64,000 nucleotides of DNA from Hemibagrus wyckioides (lineage: Eukaryota > Chordata > Actinopteri > Siluriformes > Bagridae): assembly GCF_019097595.1 (NCBI RefSeq), contig NC_080713.1, forward strand, positions 3,667,199 to 3,731,198, given 5' to 3'. A program made the translations under genes and the position numbers. Positions within the stretch are counted from its first letter, which is position 1. Each line of letters opens with the position of its first letter. This document shows, piece by piece, positions 45,851 to 64,000 of the stretch. The notes under the pieces were generated by a model. It ran no database searches. It was not told where the DNA came from and saw only the letters and a list, made by a program, of their open reading frames with translations.

Positions 45851-47798
45851 GGTTTTACACACACACACAAAATATTGTGTTAATCAGTCCAAGGTTATAT
45901 TTACATACTCAAACCTGACAAATAGAAGCAAACTGGTTCATTGGTGTGTGTGTGTGTGTTTGTGTGATGCCCTGCAATAGACTGGGAGTATTCCAGCATC
46001 GCATCCAGTGTTCCCAGAATAGACTATGTATTCATTTATGTATTCATAAAGCGACTACTGAAGATAAATGAATGTTCTGGTTTTGAGTATCAGTATGCTA
46101 TGAACGCATGTCAGGATCACGCCTCTGGTGTGTCGACTCAGTGTCGACTCATTTCCTGATGTCGTCAGAATCGAATCAATATCCAATCCATAGAAAACAG
46201 TAAAAGATGAATCAATGCGATTTGCACATTTCACCAATTTGAACCTTACGTATATAGATTTATATTAAATAAACCAAACAACTATTATGAAAAATACATT
46301 TTATAAATCCAAAACAACATTACGAGTCTTTTTTTGGCCACACGTTTGTTTCTGTATCATAAGCTCAGGAAAATAAGCTGACATTTCTAAAATCTTTTCT
46401 TTCTAAATTTCTTAAAATCTGAGCTTTATCATAAATAAAATCAAACCAAAATTAGAGTCTATCATTAAATCAAATAGTAAACATTTTTAACTGATAATCG
46501 TCTACATGGCTCGAGCTCACTTTGTTTGTTGTAAACAACAAATGTAAACAACTATAGCTATGCTAGCTAAGGTAAACTAACTAAAGCTTGGTGTCAACAA
46601 TATCAGCAAAAAAATAAAATAGAAAAATTTCTGAAATGCGCCATTTAAAAATTTAGAAATTAAATTCTAACCCCGTTCATAGTATAGTGTTAGCTATTCC
46701 GCTTGCTTTCTAGCTAGCTAGCTTCAGCAGCTAATTAGCTGGTTCGTCTGCTCCAAAATCTTACCTCATATTGATTTAACAGCAGCATATTATTCAAAGA
46801 TATTATTCATCCTGGAAATAGGGAATAAAAAGAATTATTGTTCGACTTCCATGATTGAACAGAGATCACAGTTTTTTGCGTCCACCGACCAACAACATCA
46901 TCCCTGTCAATGCAAGCTGAGTCAGGGTTGCCAGGTCTGTCTGAAAGATGAAAAAGTATATCCATACAAAAACACACACACATATGTATATGTTCACACA
47001 CACTTTTCCTGGCTTCACTTATTTAATCTAATCTTCACTCACTAATTTTGTATTATTACAAACTTCGTAACACACAAACAATAGTTAATTAAAAATAAAC
47101 ATACACTCATACTTCAGTAACATATACAGCTAATGTTGAGGATGATATTTGGAAGGAAATTAAATAGTCTATGCTTCAATATGTAATTTTATTAAAAAAT
47201 TTATTTTCAGACAGATTAAAAGGCGACAGATAACCCGATACGAGCAAATATGGTGCATAACCACGCACCTGGCAACACGATGTACATTTATTATCGTGAG
47301 TATTTACTGTAGGTTGTAGTGAGAGTTGTGTTTAGCGCCCTCTGGCGCCTTATTTAAACAACACTAGAGGGTGTGTTATACTACAATTGGCAAAGTGCCC
47401 TGTCTGGAAGTGTAGTGTAGAATATCTAGTGCTGTCCTAAAAATCCCACAATGCCTTGCAATAGGTTAGTATCCATATGACGTCCACTGGGGGAAAATAA
47501 AGCACCATAAGCAGAATGACGTCATTTTGGACACAGCTTCAGTTTCAATAGCAGGGGTGGAGTTAGTCGAGAAAGGAGGATAATGGGGCTTATCAATGAT
47601 TTCATTCCTCCTTAAACCTCCTGAAAACATTTTTTGCTAAGATGAACTGTTTCGAGGTGTTAATGTGTGTGTTCCACAGACCCAGTCTCCATGTTTGTAT
47701 TTGTAAAGATTATATTAAGACTTAGATGATGGTAGAAGGTAATATGATTCAATATAGTGATCTAGGTTCTGCAAATGTACCTCAGATGCGTAATAATA
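45851..47798. other. DEF8 upstream region
   Basis: It should contain the non-coding first exon and promoter of DEF8, but I cannot place them with confidence. Locally there are GT and CA runs (45858, 45943). AT-rich sequence follows, and near 47330-47540 a stretch with 'cccacaatgccttgc'. No other coding sequence is recognised. Confidence 0.4.
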
Positions 47799-48246
47799 AC
47801 ACACCGATCAGCCATAGCATTATGACCACCTGGTCTCCTTTTTGCCTCCAAAACAGCCCTGACCCTTCGAGGCATGGACTCCACTAGATCCCTAATGGTG
47901 TGCTGTGGAATCTGGCACCAAGATGTTAGCAGCAGATCCCTTAACTACTTACAGGATTTAAAGGATAATTTTGATAGATACTGACCACTGCAGACCCCCA
48001 CAAGAGCTGTAGTTTTGGAGATGCTCTGATCCAGTGGTCTAGCCATCACAATTTGGCCTTTCGTCAAACTCACTCAAATCCTTATGCTTGTCCATTTTTA
48101 CTAACTGCTAACACATCAGCTTTGTGGACAAAATGTTCACTTGCTGCCTAATATATCCCACCCACTAACAGGTGCCATGATGAGGAGATCATCAGTCTTA
48201 TTCACTTCACCTGTCAGTGGTCATAATGTTACGCCTGATCCGTGTA
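47799..48246 (-). mobile_element. Tc1-like family A derivative
   Basis: Ends 'acaccgatcagccatagcat' and 'aatgttacgcctgatccgtg'. The interior matches the hairpin subtype, with the tail segment 'ggcatggactccactagatc' and only part of the helix-turn-helix remnant. It lies between DEF8 and TUBB3. Confidence 0.9.
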
Positions 48247-49320
48247 TGAAGCATATTATATTATCATTTAATGTAATATAGTTTTTCTGGGTTCAGCAGA
48301 CCAGTTCTTGGCTGGTGTCTGTAGAGCCCAGGGTGTTCTGCTTGTTTTCCTCTCACCATTGTTACAGAGCATGGTGGTCTGGGTTTCCGTAGCTTTTCAG
48401 TCCGGCCACGGGTAGCGCTGCTGCTCACTGGATGATGATGTGGTTCTTTTGCATTGTTGTGTATCCTCAGATCTGGTCTGTTGTATATATGGGTCCTACG
48501 TGACCAGCAATTTCCTGATCCATAATATATATTTCCTGATATTCCATATGTATCACTTTAAAAACCACTATGTATATTTAACAGTAAAACTGTGTCATTA
48601 CATGTCCATCTTTTCCTCCCTCTAACATTCCCATATGGATGGTCTTAAATTATGTAGCAAGCTTTTTGTCTTTATGATCGGAAATGAGTCGGTAATGGGA
48701 TTGTGAAGCATTTGTGCTACATAACCTCTTAGCATCGTAACACTCTTGAGGTTTAGGGAAAAGTTTTCATTTAATATAGAAAGGCTTAATATAAAATTAT
48801 TTGCTTAACTGGAGTAGTGAGTAGTGTTGAGTTTCTTCGCTTGTGTTGTTTGAGCTGCACCTAACTAGCAACAGCATAACTAGCATCTGAGCTTCAGGCA
48901 TGAAAGCCATTAGTAAAAGATGCTGCATCTCTACAGCTCTCTGAGGCCCAGTGTGCTTATCAAAGCCTGCTCTGTTTGTGTATCTACTTCGTAGGCAGCC
49001 GGAAAAACCGCTTTGGTGTCAGCATGTGATCTTTCTAACTGGGTCCACTTTGTCAAAGACAGTGCAGGGATCTCTGGAGAATGTGTTCGCACATTTTTAC
49101 ACCGTTCTTCCTTTTTTTACCCGGGTGCCTGAGGTGCGTATTGACCTTCAGGGACGGGTGTTATTTTTAAACAGCATCTAGGCCGTCTATACACGGACAT
49201 GGGATAGTCATGAAGTTATTCAGTGCTATAAGAAAGACTGTCATAGACCCACCTTAGAGGTCTGATGTGAATTTAATAGCAGAGGTAGAAAGATTTCACA
49301 GCTTACTGCACTCATGAAGT
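48247..49320. other. DEF8-TUBB3 intergenic
   Basis: Unique sequence without recognisable genes. Short frames at 48440-48625 and 48951-49181 show no family motif. Confidence 0.4.
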
Positions 49321-49336
49321 CCACTCGAAACACTGT

Positions 49337-49342
49337 TTTATT
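49337..49342 (-). terminator. TUBB3: Candidate TUBB3 polyadenylation signal (AATAAA)
   Basis: AATAAA on the - strand, 225 bp after the TUBB3 stop codon, giving a 3' UTR of about 250 bases. Confidence 0.5.
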
Positions 49343-49566
49343 TAGGATTGGTCAGTGAACAACACTATACAACAAATACAGTACCGTCAAGAAGCTGTTA
49401 TGGCACAGTAAAGTGAATTTCTGCCGCAACTGGCACAAATGGTTAACATGAAGTTTAATCTACCTGTAAGAGAAGTGAAAGATTAAGATATTTCAGCCGG
49501 CATCGTGATTAGAGATCGGTTTTAGAGACGCGTTGTTGTATATTATAATGGCTACTTCATGACTGT

Positions 49567-56615
<7,049 letters not shown>

Positions 56616-56726
56616 CCTCAAGGTCTGTGTGTGTATATGTGTAAAGGTGTGTGTGTATATCTGTGTGTGTGTGTAAGCTGTTCTCTGCAAGTTGCCGGCG
56701 AAAAACTCGGACAACGCAGACCGGCC

Positions 56727-56733
56727 TTTTATA
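56727..56733 (-). promoter_or_regulatory. TUBB3: TUBB3 TATA box
   Basis: The - strand reads 'gcgctataaaaggccgg', a consensus TATA box about 112 bp upstream of the ATG. That predicts transcription starting near 56700 and a 5' UTR of about 85 bases. An inverted CCAAT box (56828-56832, - strand ATTGG) lies about 95 bp further upstream, in a GC-rich stretch. Confidence 0.75.
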
Positions 56734-57040
56734 GCGCAGACGCAGCTATTTTTTTTCTGTCCTAGACTCAGAAAGATGCTGATTTAACACACGGCCGGTG
56801 ACGTCACTAAGCCCAGGCAAGCCGTAGCCAATCAGAGGCGGAGGAGAAACCGGCCGGGTGCAGCCGGCTCGAGGAGGCAGCATCAGCACCACTTCAATGC
56901 GTTACAAAGGATAGCTTAGGGATGTTAAGGGTGGGAAAAGTTTCAGAGGGAAAACGGACAATGCTTATTACATGAAAGTAAAAAAAAAAAGAATTAAGAA
57001 ATAAGGCTTATTTGTTTGTTTGTTGGAAAAGCCATTCAGG

Positions 57041-57104
57041 TACAACAACAACAACAACAACAATAATAATAATAATAATAATAATAATGATGATGATGAT
57101 GATG
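57041..57104. repeat. (ACA)n-(AAT)n-(GAT)n compound microsatellite
   Basis: Three trinucleotide repeats join end to end. Confidence 0.9.
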
Positions 57105-57223
57105 AATCTTGAGATCTGGTTGATGTCAATGGATCCAGAGCCTACACTGGGTGTGAAGCTTTATCCCTTTGGATATCATTCCATTGCAATACAACACACA
57201 CACACACACACACACACACTTAC

Positions 57224-57356
57224 ATAAGTTCAAATGTGTCAGTTCAAATCCCAGAACTGCCACGGCCCTCGACCACGGCCCTCAATCTCTAATTTCTCTA
57301 ATCTCTAAGTTCATTTGTATAAATGAGATAAATGTATAAGGGATAAGGGCATCTAA
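57224..57356 (+). repeat. Decayed tRNA-derived SINE
   Basis: 'gtcagttcaaatcccagaac' (B-box-like), then 'tgtataaatgagataaatgt' and 'gataagggcatctaag', as in the SINE at 7945. A CA run (57195-57221) lies at its 5' side. Confidence 0.65.
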
Positions 57357-57473
57357 GAAACTCTATAAATGTGAATATACTGGCATTTTTGTGGGGGGAG
57401 AGATGAACAGAGAACCTGAAAAACACCCACATATAGACAAAGGGAGAACTTTGGGGCCCTGGAGCTGCGAGGC

Positions 57474-57542
<69 letters not shown>

Positions 57543-57543
57543 T
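57474..57543. repeat. (AAT)n microsatellite
   Basis: About 23 uninterrupted units. Confidence 0.95.
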
Positions 57544-57599
57544 ATAAAAACATTATTTTGTTTTGTAATACATTTGTGGTGTGTGTGTGTTAAACTGAT

Positions 57600-58547
57600 T
57601 TATTACAAAGTATTTTATTGCTGTTATTTTCCCATTTGTCATTCAGTGATGTCCCCTTTAAGTAGATACTGTATTCTCATAAAAAATCTCATTTCCTCCA
57701 TGTCAGCTTCCTGCTCTTTGTTCAGTGCATGTCGAATTCCCAAAGCCTCGTTTCATCACCTTTTAACTCGGCCTGGCCCGTCACTGTAAAACACACACTT
57801 ATCTAGGTTGGGGAGAGAAACCAAGAGTCAGTACTCAAGAATCAGCATGACAGTGGTACAAAAAGACAGAAAGGAAGGAAGGAAAAATCCCTGACTCACC
57901 CTGACCACGCCCACACCCAAGAGTAGTTTGCACAAGGATCTGATATCTGAGTCTTTAAATGCAATAGAAAGAAGGAAGAAGAGACATGACAGCTATTGTA
58001 TTTTCCTCTAAGGGAAACACACTGGTAATTTTGCGCACTCACGACTCCTGGCTAAAGCATGGTGTATTGATTTCTGGGCCTGGAGGACAAACGCAGCTGA
58101 GTGCCTAATTGAGCTGTTCCTTTTAAGCCTCTTCATTGACAGATGGTGCACAAAGACACAAGGAGGCGAGGATCCACCCTTTTAGAGAAAAATGAGTGGC
58201 AATAAGGCCCTTATGTTAAAATAATATCTAAAAACATGTGATGGGGCAGGTCACCATGTCATGCCCTGAAATTTCCCATGTGATCTTTGATGCAATAATA
58301 AGCTATAATTAGCCAGGTACTACATAAATGAATCCGGGGGAAAAAATGTAAAAACTCATGCCCTACATGCGAAAAAATGAAATGAAATGATAAATAAAAA
58401 TAGTTATGTAAGAGAATTAAAGTGGCCTGAGGTGGAAGAATAAAAATGACTGACTTACATGTGAAAGATTAACATGATTAATACATTTTATTATTTAAAA
58501 TTTTTAAATAATAATTTAAAAAATATTTTAAGCTTTTATTTCAAAGC

Positions 58548-58608
<61 letters not shown>

Positions 58609-58816
58609 GTGAAGTTGTGAGTAAATAAATGAAATAAATAAAGCTAAATAAATTGTCAGAAAATGTGGTGGAAAAAATCAAATCCTATGTTGATTAAAGA
58701 AACTGTATTGTATTTTAATGTATTTTAATTTTAATGTAAATAAATAAAATTGCACATAAAAATAAATAAAATGCAGGTAAATGCAATATTACTACTACTA
58801 CTACTACTACTACTAC

Positions 58817-58861
<45 letters not shown>

Positions 58862-59350
58862 TGTTCAAGGAAACAAATATTTTACATTTATAAATATTTT
58901 ACAAATATTTAAATCATGTGAGAAAATGACATACAAATATTTAATAAAAATAAAATAATAATAATAATAATAATAGTAAAATTGTTCAAGCAAACAAGTG
59001 AAAATATTTAAATCATGAGAAAATGATGTAGAAAAAAAATCAAAACATAATTTAAATAATATTTAATAATAATAATAATAAATAATAATAATAAAAACAA
59101 GTTTTTTCTCTAAGGGATATATAATCCTTTTAATAATTTTGCACTCTTTTTATAATCTATATCTTCATCAGGTTTGTGCACAAGTATGAATAATAAGAAA
59201 TCTTATATAAAATGCTTTTACACCAATTAATGCTAGCAGTAGAGGTAATTCATAGTAATGAAAGTATTCCATGACACTTCAAACTGAAGAGTCAGAAGAG
59301 ATGAAAGTCTGCTATCGCCCTCTACCTGTGAGGCTGTGAGGTCCAGCTCC
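57600..59350. other. Gene-free AT-rich region upstream of TUBB3
   Basis: It contains (AAT)n at 58549-58609 and 58819-58858, with (ACT)n at 58791-58818, and shorter runs near 58960 and 59065. Nothing coding is recognised. MC1R, the expected next neighbour, is not here. Confidence 0.7.
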
Positions 59351-59354
59351 AGCA

Positions 59355-59560
59355 TCCTTCAATTCAATTCAGTTCAATTTAGTTCAATTCTATTCTATTT
59401 GTATAGCGCTTTTAACAATGGACATTGTCACAAAGCAGCTTTACAGAACATAAGACATATAGGTGACTGTGGTGAGGAAAAACTCCCTGAGAAGGTAAGA
59501 GAAAGAAACCTTGAGAGGAACCAGACTCAAAAGGGAACCTCATCCTCATTTGTGTCACCA
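59355..59560 (+). repeat. Interspersed repeat ('tttgtatagcgcttttaaca')
   Basis: A common fish repeat: 'aatggacattgtcacaaagc', 'agctttacagaacataagac', 'ccttgagaggaaccagactc'. Fragments of the same family are at 39850 and 60605-60720. Its class (SINE or LINE tail) is not settled by sequence alone. Confidence 0.7.
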
Positions 59561-59994
59561 ACACAGACATAACCTTCAACTTTTTAAAGTTAATAAACAC
59601 GATAAAACATTTGAACATACAATCGATAGCACTGTACACATTTAAAGGAGTACTCTAATGACCACAGTAGTAATTGTGTATTAGTGTAATTGTGTAGTTT
59701 CTGATGACATATATAATGACACTGAGGAAATTTCTTTTCCTATATTATTAGAAAGCTGAATAAAATTGTAAAGAACAGCTTTTCTATGACTTTCTCTCAT
59801 GTCTCTCATGTATAAGACTGTTATCATGAGTGTAGTGTCTGTAGTCATGAAATTGTTTCATATTTAAGGAATAAAACACAACATGGTTGGCTATGCATTA
59901 ATATAAACATGCTCTATAAATATAGACAAGTTGTTCTTACTCAAGAAAATCTAGGAAACCAACTGGCTTGAAAAAAGTAAGTGTATACAACAAA

Positions 59995-60300
59995 TACACT
60001 GCATTGCCAAAAGCTTTGGGACATCTGTCTTTACATGCACATGAATGTAATATGGAGTTGTCCCGCCCTTTACAGCTATAACAGCTTCAACTCTTCTGGG
60101 AAGAGTTTATGGGAATTTTTGACCATTCCTCTAGAAGCGTGGTCATTTGTGAGGTCAGGCACTGATGTTGTGATGACAAGAAGGCCTGGCTCGCAGTCTC
60201 CACTCTAATTCATCCCAAAGGTGTTCTATGGGGTTGAGGTCAGGACTCTGTGCAGGTCAGTCAAGTTCCTCCACACCAAACTCACTCATTGCTTTGTGCA
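59995..60300 (-). mobile_element. Tc1-like family B, truncated
   Basis: Starts 'tacactgcattgccaaaagc' and stops abruptly after 'ccaaactcactcattgcttt'. Only the tail half of the catalytic remnant is kept. Confidence 0.9.
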
Positions 60301-60320
60301 GATAAAATAATAAATAATAA

Positions 60321-60420
60321 AATTGAATTGAATGGAATTGAAGTGAAGTGAATTAGATTGAATTGAATTGAATTGAATTGAATTGAATTGAATTGAATTG
60401 AATTGAATTGAATTGAACTG
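60321..60420. repeat. (GAATT)n pentanucleotide repeat
   Basis: About 12 pure aattg units (60357-60416) with a degenerate lead-in. Confidence 0.95.
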
Positions 60421-60604
60421 AACACTTTCTAACAGGTCATATGTTTTCCATTTTGTTCTTGATTTATGAAAAGCTATAAAACTACAGCTATTATATCAAT
60501 GCAATAAATTAAATCATTGTACAATGTCATACTTCATGAGTGTTTTGAATTTGCAGCGCTGAGAACAAACGTAAATCACGTAACTTGTCGTGAAGGACAG
60601 AACT

Positions 60605-60720
60605 AAAAAATTGATTTTCAATTCAATTTATTTGTATAACACTTTTTTTTTGTATAACAATGGGCTCAAATCAGAGAGGAACCAGACTCAGAATGGAACC
60701 TTATCCTCATTCAGGTGACA
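60605..60720 (+). repeat. Second copy of the 59355-type repeat
   Basis: It has 'ttcaatttatttgtataaca', then 'gagaggaaccagactcagaa' and 'ggaaccttatcctcattcag', with the middle deleted. Confidence 0.65.
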
Positions 60721-60971
60721 CTGGACAGTAAATACTGTAATTGTAAATAATGTCCTTTCTACAACTGTTAACAGTCAAGTAGAAATGTTCGGCCAAGAGC
60801 TCCTGAGCAACTAATAGGTCAGCATAAATACTGAGGTCATTATAGACTTAACACTAATTCCTCCCTGTCAAAGTCTGTAAAAAAAAAAATCTCAAAGAAA
60901 CTGAACAGGAAAAAAATTGGACTAGAGTATACTCTAGTGGCCAGTGTGTGTCAGAGTTCCTTATTCTCAAA

Positions 60972-61526
60972 TACACTGTATTGCCAAAAGTTTTGGGACA
61001 CCTCTTCAAATCATTGGATTCAGGTGTTGTTTTTCAGGGGTTGGGCTCGGCCCCTTAGTTCCAGTGAAAGGAACTCTTAATGCTTCAGCTTCATACCAAG
61101 ACATTTTGGACAATTTCATGCTCTTTGTGGGAACAGTTTGGGGATGACCCCTTCCTGTTCCAACATGACTGCACACCAGTGACCAAAGCAAGGTCCATAA
61201 AGACATGGATGAGTGAGTTTGGTGTGGAGGAACTTGACTGTCCTGCACAGAGTCCTGACCTCAACCCCATAGAACACCTTTGGGATGAATTAGAGCGGAG
61301 ACTGCGAACCAGACCTTCTCGTCAACACAACATCAGTGCCTGACCTCACAAATGACCACGCTTCTAGAGGAATGGTCAAAAATTCCCATAAACACACTCC
61401 TAAACCTTGTGGAAAGCCTTCCCAGAAGAGTTGAAGCTGTTATAGCTGCAAAGGGCGGGACAACTCCATATTACATTCATGTGCATGTAAAGGTGGATGT
61501 CCCAAAACTTTTGGCAATATAGTGTA
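60972..61526 (+). mobile_element. Tc1-like family B derivative, best preserved copy
   Basis: 555 bp bounded by 'tacactgtattgccaaaagt' and 'acttttggcaatatagtgta', with TA at both sides. It carries GLGPLVPVKGTLNASASYQD, FQHDCTPVTKARSIKTWMSE, QSPDLNPIEHLWDELERRL and EEWSKIPINTLLNLVESLPR, broken by frameshifts. No DNA-binding domain is present. Confidence 0.93.
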
Positions 61527-62160
61527 AATCAGGAAGCTAGAAACCCTTAGTATCAAATCCTTTGCTGAAGATGTACTGTATACTGTTAAGGAACCATTAA
61601 AGGTTCCAAGAAAGAGAAAAATATTAAATCATTTAAGGTGAAACCAGAGAACCAGGAGAAAGCAATAATAGTGTCCATTAAGTATTTTCTAGCCGTATAA
61701 ATCTGACTCTTCTGTGTGTTTCAGCGCAGTAACCTGTGAATGCAGTACAGAGTCCTGACCATTACATGAGTCAGGGAGGAAGTTAAGGACATTCATTACT
61801 GCATTCCGCAGGCAGGAGGGTCATATGACTGCTTTGGCAGATTATAGTGGAGTGGCACACAGAAGGGATCAAGATGTAATAATAAAGGTAATAGGAAAAA
61901 TAATAGTAATAAAACATCACAACTTTATGATTTCTTTGTGATTTTAATGTTTGAAAACGAAATGTGATTCTGATATGATCCTGAAATGGGATTTAATCAG
62001 GTTTACTGATGGCTGCAAAAGTTTACACACCCTTTCTTAAAAATACTGAATCTGAGTTAGAGAGATGTTTCTCCTTTATCATAAATACATATAGATGTTT
62101 TCATGTTTTAAAGCAAATATCAAATTTTCAAATCCTGTGTTCAATTTGTTTAGCAAAATC
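61527..62160. other. Unique sequence
   Basis: No gene or repeat is recognised, apart from the phrase 'ggctgcaaaagtttacacac' near 62010. Confidence 0.45.
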
Positions 62161-62164
62161 TTCT

Positions 62165-63235
62165 TTGCTTTTTCCTTTCCTTTCTTTTTCCATTCATTTC
62201 TTCCTGTCCTGTCATTTTCTTTTTTTTTCTTTTCCTTTCCTGTCCCTTTCCTGTCCCGTTCCTGTCCCGTTCCTGTCCCGTTCCTGTCCCGTTCCTGTCC
62301 CGTTCCTGTCCCGTTCCTGTCCCTTTCCTTTCCTGTCCTGTCCTTTCCTTTCCTTTCCTTTCCTGTCCCTTTCCTTTCCTTTCCTTTCCTGTCCCTTTCC
62401 TTTCCTGTCCCTTTCCTTTCCTTTCCTTTCCTTTCCTTTCCTTTCCTTTCCTTTCCTTTCCTTTCCTTTCCTTTCCTTTCCTTTCCTTTCCTTTCCTTTC
62501 CTTTCCTTTCCTTTCCTTTCCTTTCCTTTCCTTTCCTTTCCTTTCCTTTCCTTTCCTTTCCTTTCCTTTCCTTTCCTTTCCTTTCCTTTCCTTTCCTTTC
62601 CTTTCCTTTCCTTTCCTTTCCTTTCCTTTCCTTTCCTTTCCTTTCCTTTCCTTTCCTGTCCTTTCCTTTCCTTTCCTCTCCTTTCCTTTCCTTTCCTTTC
62701 CTTTCCTTTCCTTTCCTTTCCTTTCCTTTCCTTTCCTTTCCTTTCCTTTCCTTTCCTTTCCTTTCCTTTCCTTTCCTTTCCTTTCCTTTCCTTTCCTCTC
62801 CTCTCCTCTCCTCTCCTTTCCTTTCCTTTCCTTTCCTTTCCTTTCCTTTCCTTTCCTTTCCTTTCCTTTCCTTTCCTTTCCTTTCCTTTCCTTTCCTTTC
62901 CTTTCCTTTCCTTTCCTTTCCTTTCCTGTCCCTTTCCTTTCCTTTCCTTTCCTTTCCTTTCCTTTCCTATCCTTTCCTTTCCTTTCCTTTCCTTTCCTGT
63001 CCTGTCCTGTCCTGTCCTGTCCTGTCCTGTCCTGTCCTGTCCTGTCCTGTCCTGTCCTGTCCTGTCCCTTTCCTTTCCTGTCCCTTTCCTTTCCTTTCCT
63101 TTCCTTTCCTTTCCTTTCCTTTCCTTTCCTGTCCTGTCCTGTCCTGTCCTGTCCTTTTCCTTTCCCTTCCCGTCCCGTCTTTTTCTTTTCATTTTCTTTC
63201 TTTTTCCTTTCCTGTCCTGTCTCTCCTGTCGTGTC
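62165..63235. repeat. (CTTTC)n pentanucleotide array, about 1 kb
   Basis: Nearly pure ctttc units from about 62400 to 63000. Blocks of a cctgtcccgtt variant lie at 62230-62330 and of cctgt at 62996-63065 and 63128-63152. Both strands are open in several frames because no stop can form in the unit. These frames are not genes. Confidence 0.97.
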
Positions 63236-64000
63236 CTATCACCTCTTTTTTGGTCATGGTGTTATATCTGTGTTTCCTGTATTTCTGAATGAACTCATTT
63301 GTATATCGTTTTGTTCCCTTCTCAAAGATATCTTCTCTTTAAAAGGTTGTTATTTTCTCTTTCAGGTCATGTGGTTGCTGTTTTCCCGATTTCTTGCTGA
63401 TTCTTAACTCTCAGAACAAACAGCCTGTGAGTTTGAACCGGTTTGAACTTTTTGATGCCTCAAATAAATGGACAAGGATGACAGCATGGATGCAAAATTA
63501 TACAAAATGTTTGCTATAATTATTCATTATTATTATTATTATATAACCAAACCATGACCTTAAAATTATAATCAAAACATCGCTGAGGGTCACATGAAAG
63601 ACTGAAATGAACTTTTCCCTTTCTTGTCCTCCCCTGAGCCACTATCATGTGAAGGAAGCATCTGTCTGATGCCTGTAAAAGATCAAAAACAAAAACTAGT
63701 TGTTGAAAATAAAGTGCTTTTTTATCCAAATCCTTTTCAAATCTGAGGTCTTCTAAGGCCTGCACTGCTACAGGGGCAATTAAACAGACACGGAATAATA
63801 AAAAAAGGTTTTATGCATGTTAGTAAATTAAGGAATAAGTCATTCAACTCTTAAGGTCATTTGAGTTGAGAAGCAAAAGTTTGTGGTTTTCGAATGGATT
63901 GAAGGAAAACATTCGACAAATTTCGCCATTTATCCACAAAAGGGGATTAGAAAATATTAAACCTGTAACGTGAGTCTGCTCCGCATCTGAAACGAACTGG
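63236..64000. other. Unique sequence at right edge
   Basis: Nothing recognised. An 81-codon frame on the - strand (63520-63765) reads plausibly but has no family motif and ends in an (ATT)n run. Confidence 0.4.

Noticed and set aside
62009..63292. 427-codon and 397-codon frames of FLSFP repeats, and the KERKG frame on the opposite strand
   Set aside because: Composition artefacts of the CTTTC pentanucleotide array.
63520..63765. 81-codon - strand frame that looks protein-like
   Set aside because: No family motif or splice context; it begins near and ends in repeat sequence, so support is too weak.

Overview
This is vertebrate nuclear DNA, most likely a teleost fish. Genes are broken by long introns with GT-AG borders, dinucleotide to pentanucleotide microsatellites are everywhere, and about twenty decayed Tc1/mariner derivatives of kinds common in fish genomes are scattered through it. 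I lean towards an ostariophysan such as a catfish because of the Tc1 terminal repeats, but the sequence does not prove this.

Four protein-coding genes can be assembled from the sequence. DBNDD1 is on the + strand: one internal exon and the terminal exon lie at 1682-16877, and the 5' part is off the left edge. AFG3L1 is on the - strand, with 16 exons at 19832-32730 that join to 796 codons plus stop. DEF8 is on the - strand, with 11 coding exons at 35681-45834 and 439 codons. TUBB3 is on the - strand, with 4 exons at 49567-56615 and 448 codons. Every splice junction in the three complete genes keeps the reading frame. The order DBNDD1 (convergent) - AFG3L1 - DEF8 - TUBB3 is the one known from human 16q24.3, where MC1R follows TUBB3. 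No MC1R is seen up to 64000. AFG3L1 is a pseudogene in human but intact here.

Region by region: 1-1681 is upstream DBNDD1 intron with repeat fragments. 1817-16734 is a 15 kb DBNDD1 intron holding SINEs, AT-rich repeats, two purine-rich GA arrays and a minisatellite of 58 exact-length 55-bp units. 16878-19360 is the tail-to-tail intergenic space. 19.4-33 kb is AFG3L1, with Tc1 derivatives in many introns. 33-35.7 kb holds the DEF8 3' region with a terminal-inverted-repeat element that contains a CT array. 35.7-46 kb is DEF8. 46-49.3 kb is intergenic. 49.3-56.9 kb is TUBB3 with its promoter. 57-64 kb is gene-free and full of AAT repeats, Tc1 fragments and a 1 kb CTTTC array.

The four genes share no pathway that I know of: a mitochondrial inner-membrane protease, a lysosome-positioning zinc protein, neuronal tubulin and a dysbindin-domain protein. 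They are a conserved syntenic block, not an operon. I found no new multi-gene system. The most unusual features are the 55-bp array with its nested duplication, two families of internally deleted Tc1 elements that keep opposite halves of a transposase, and the TIR-bounded element downstream of DEF8.
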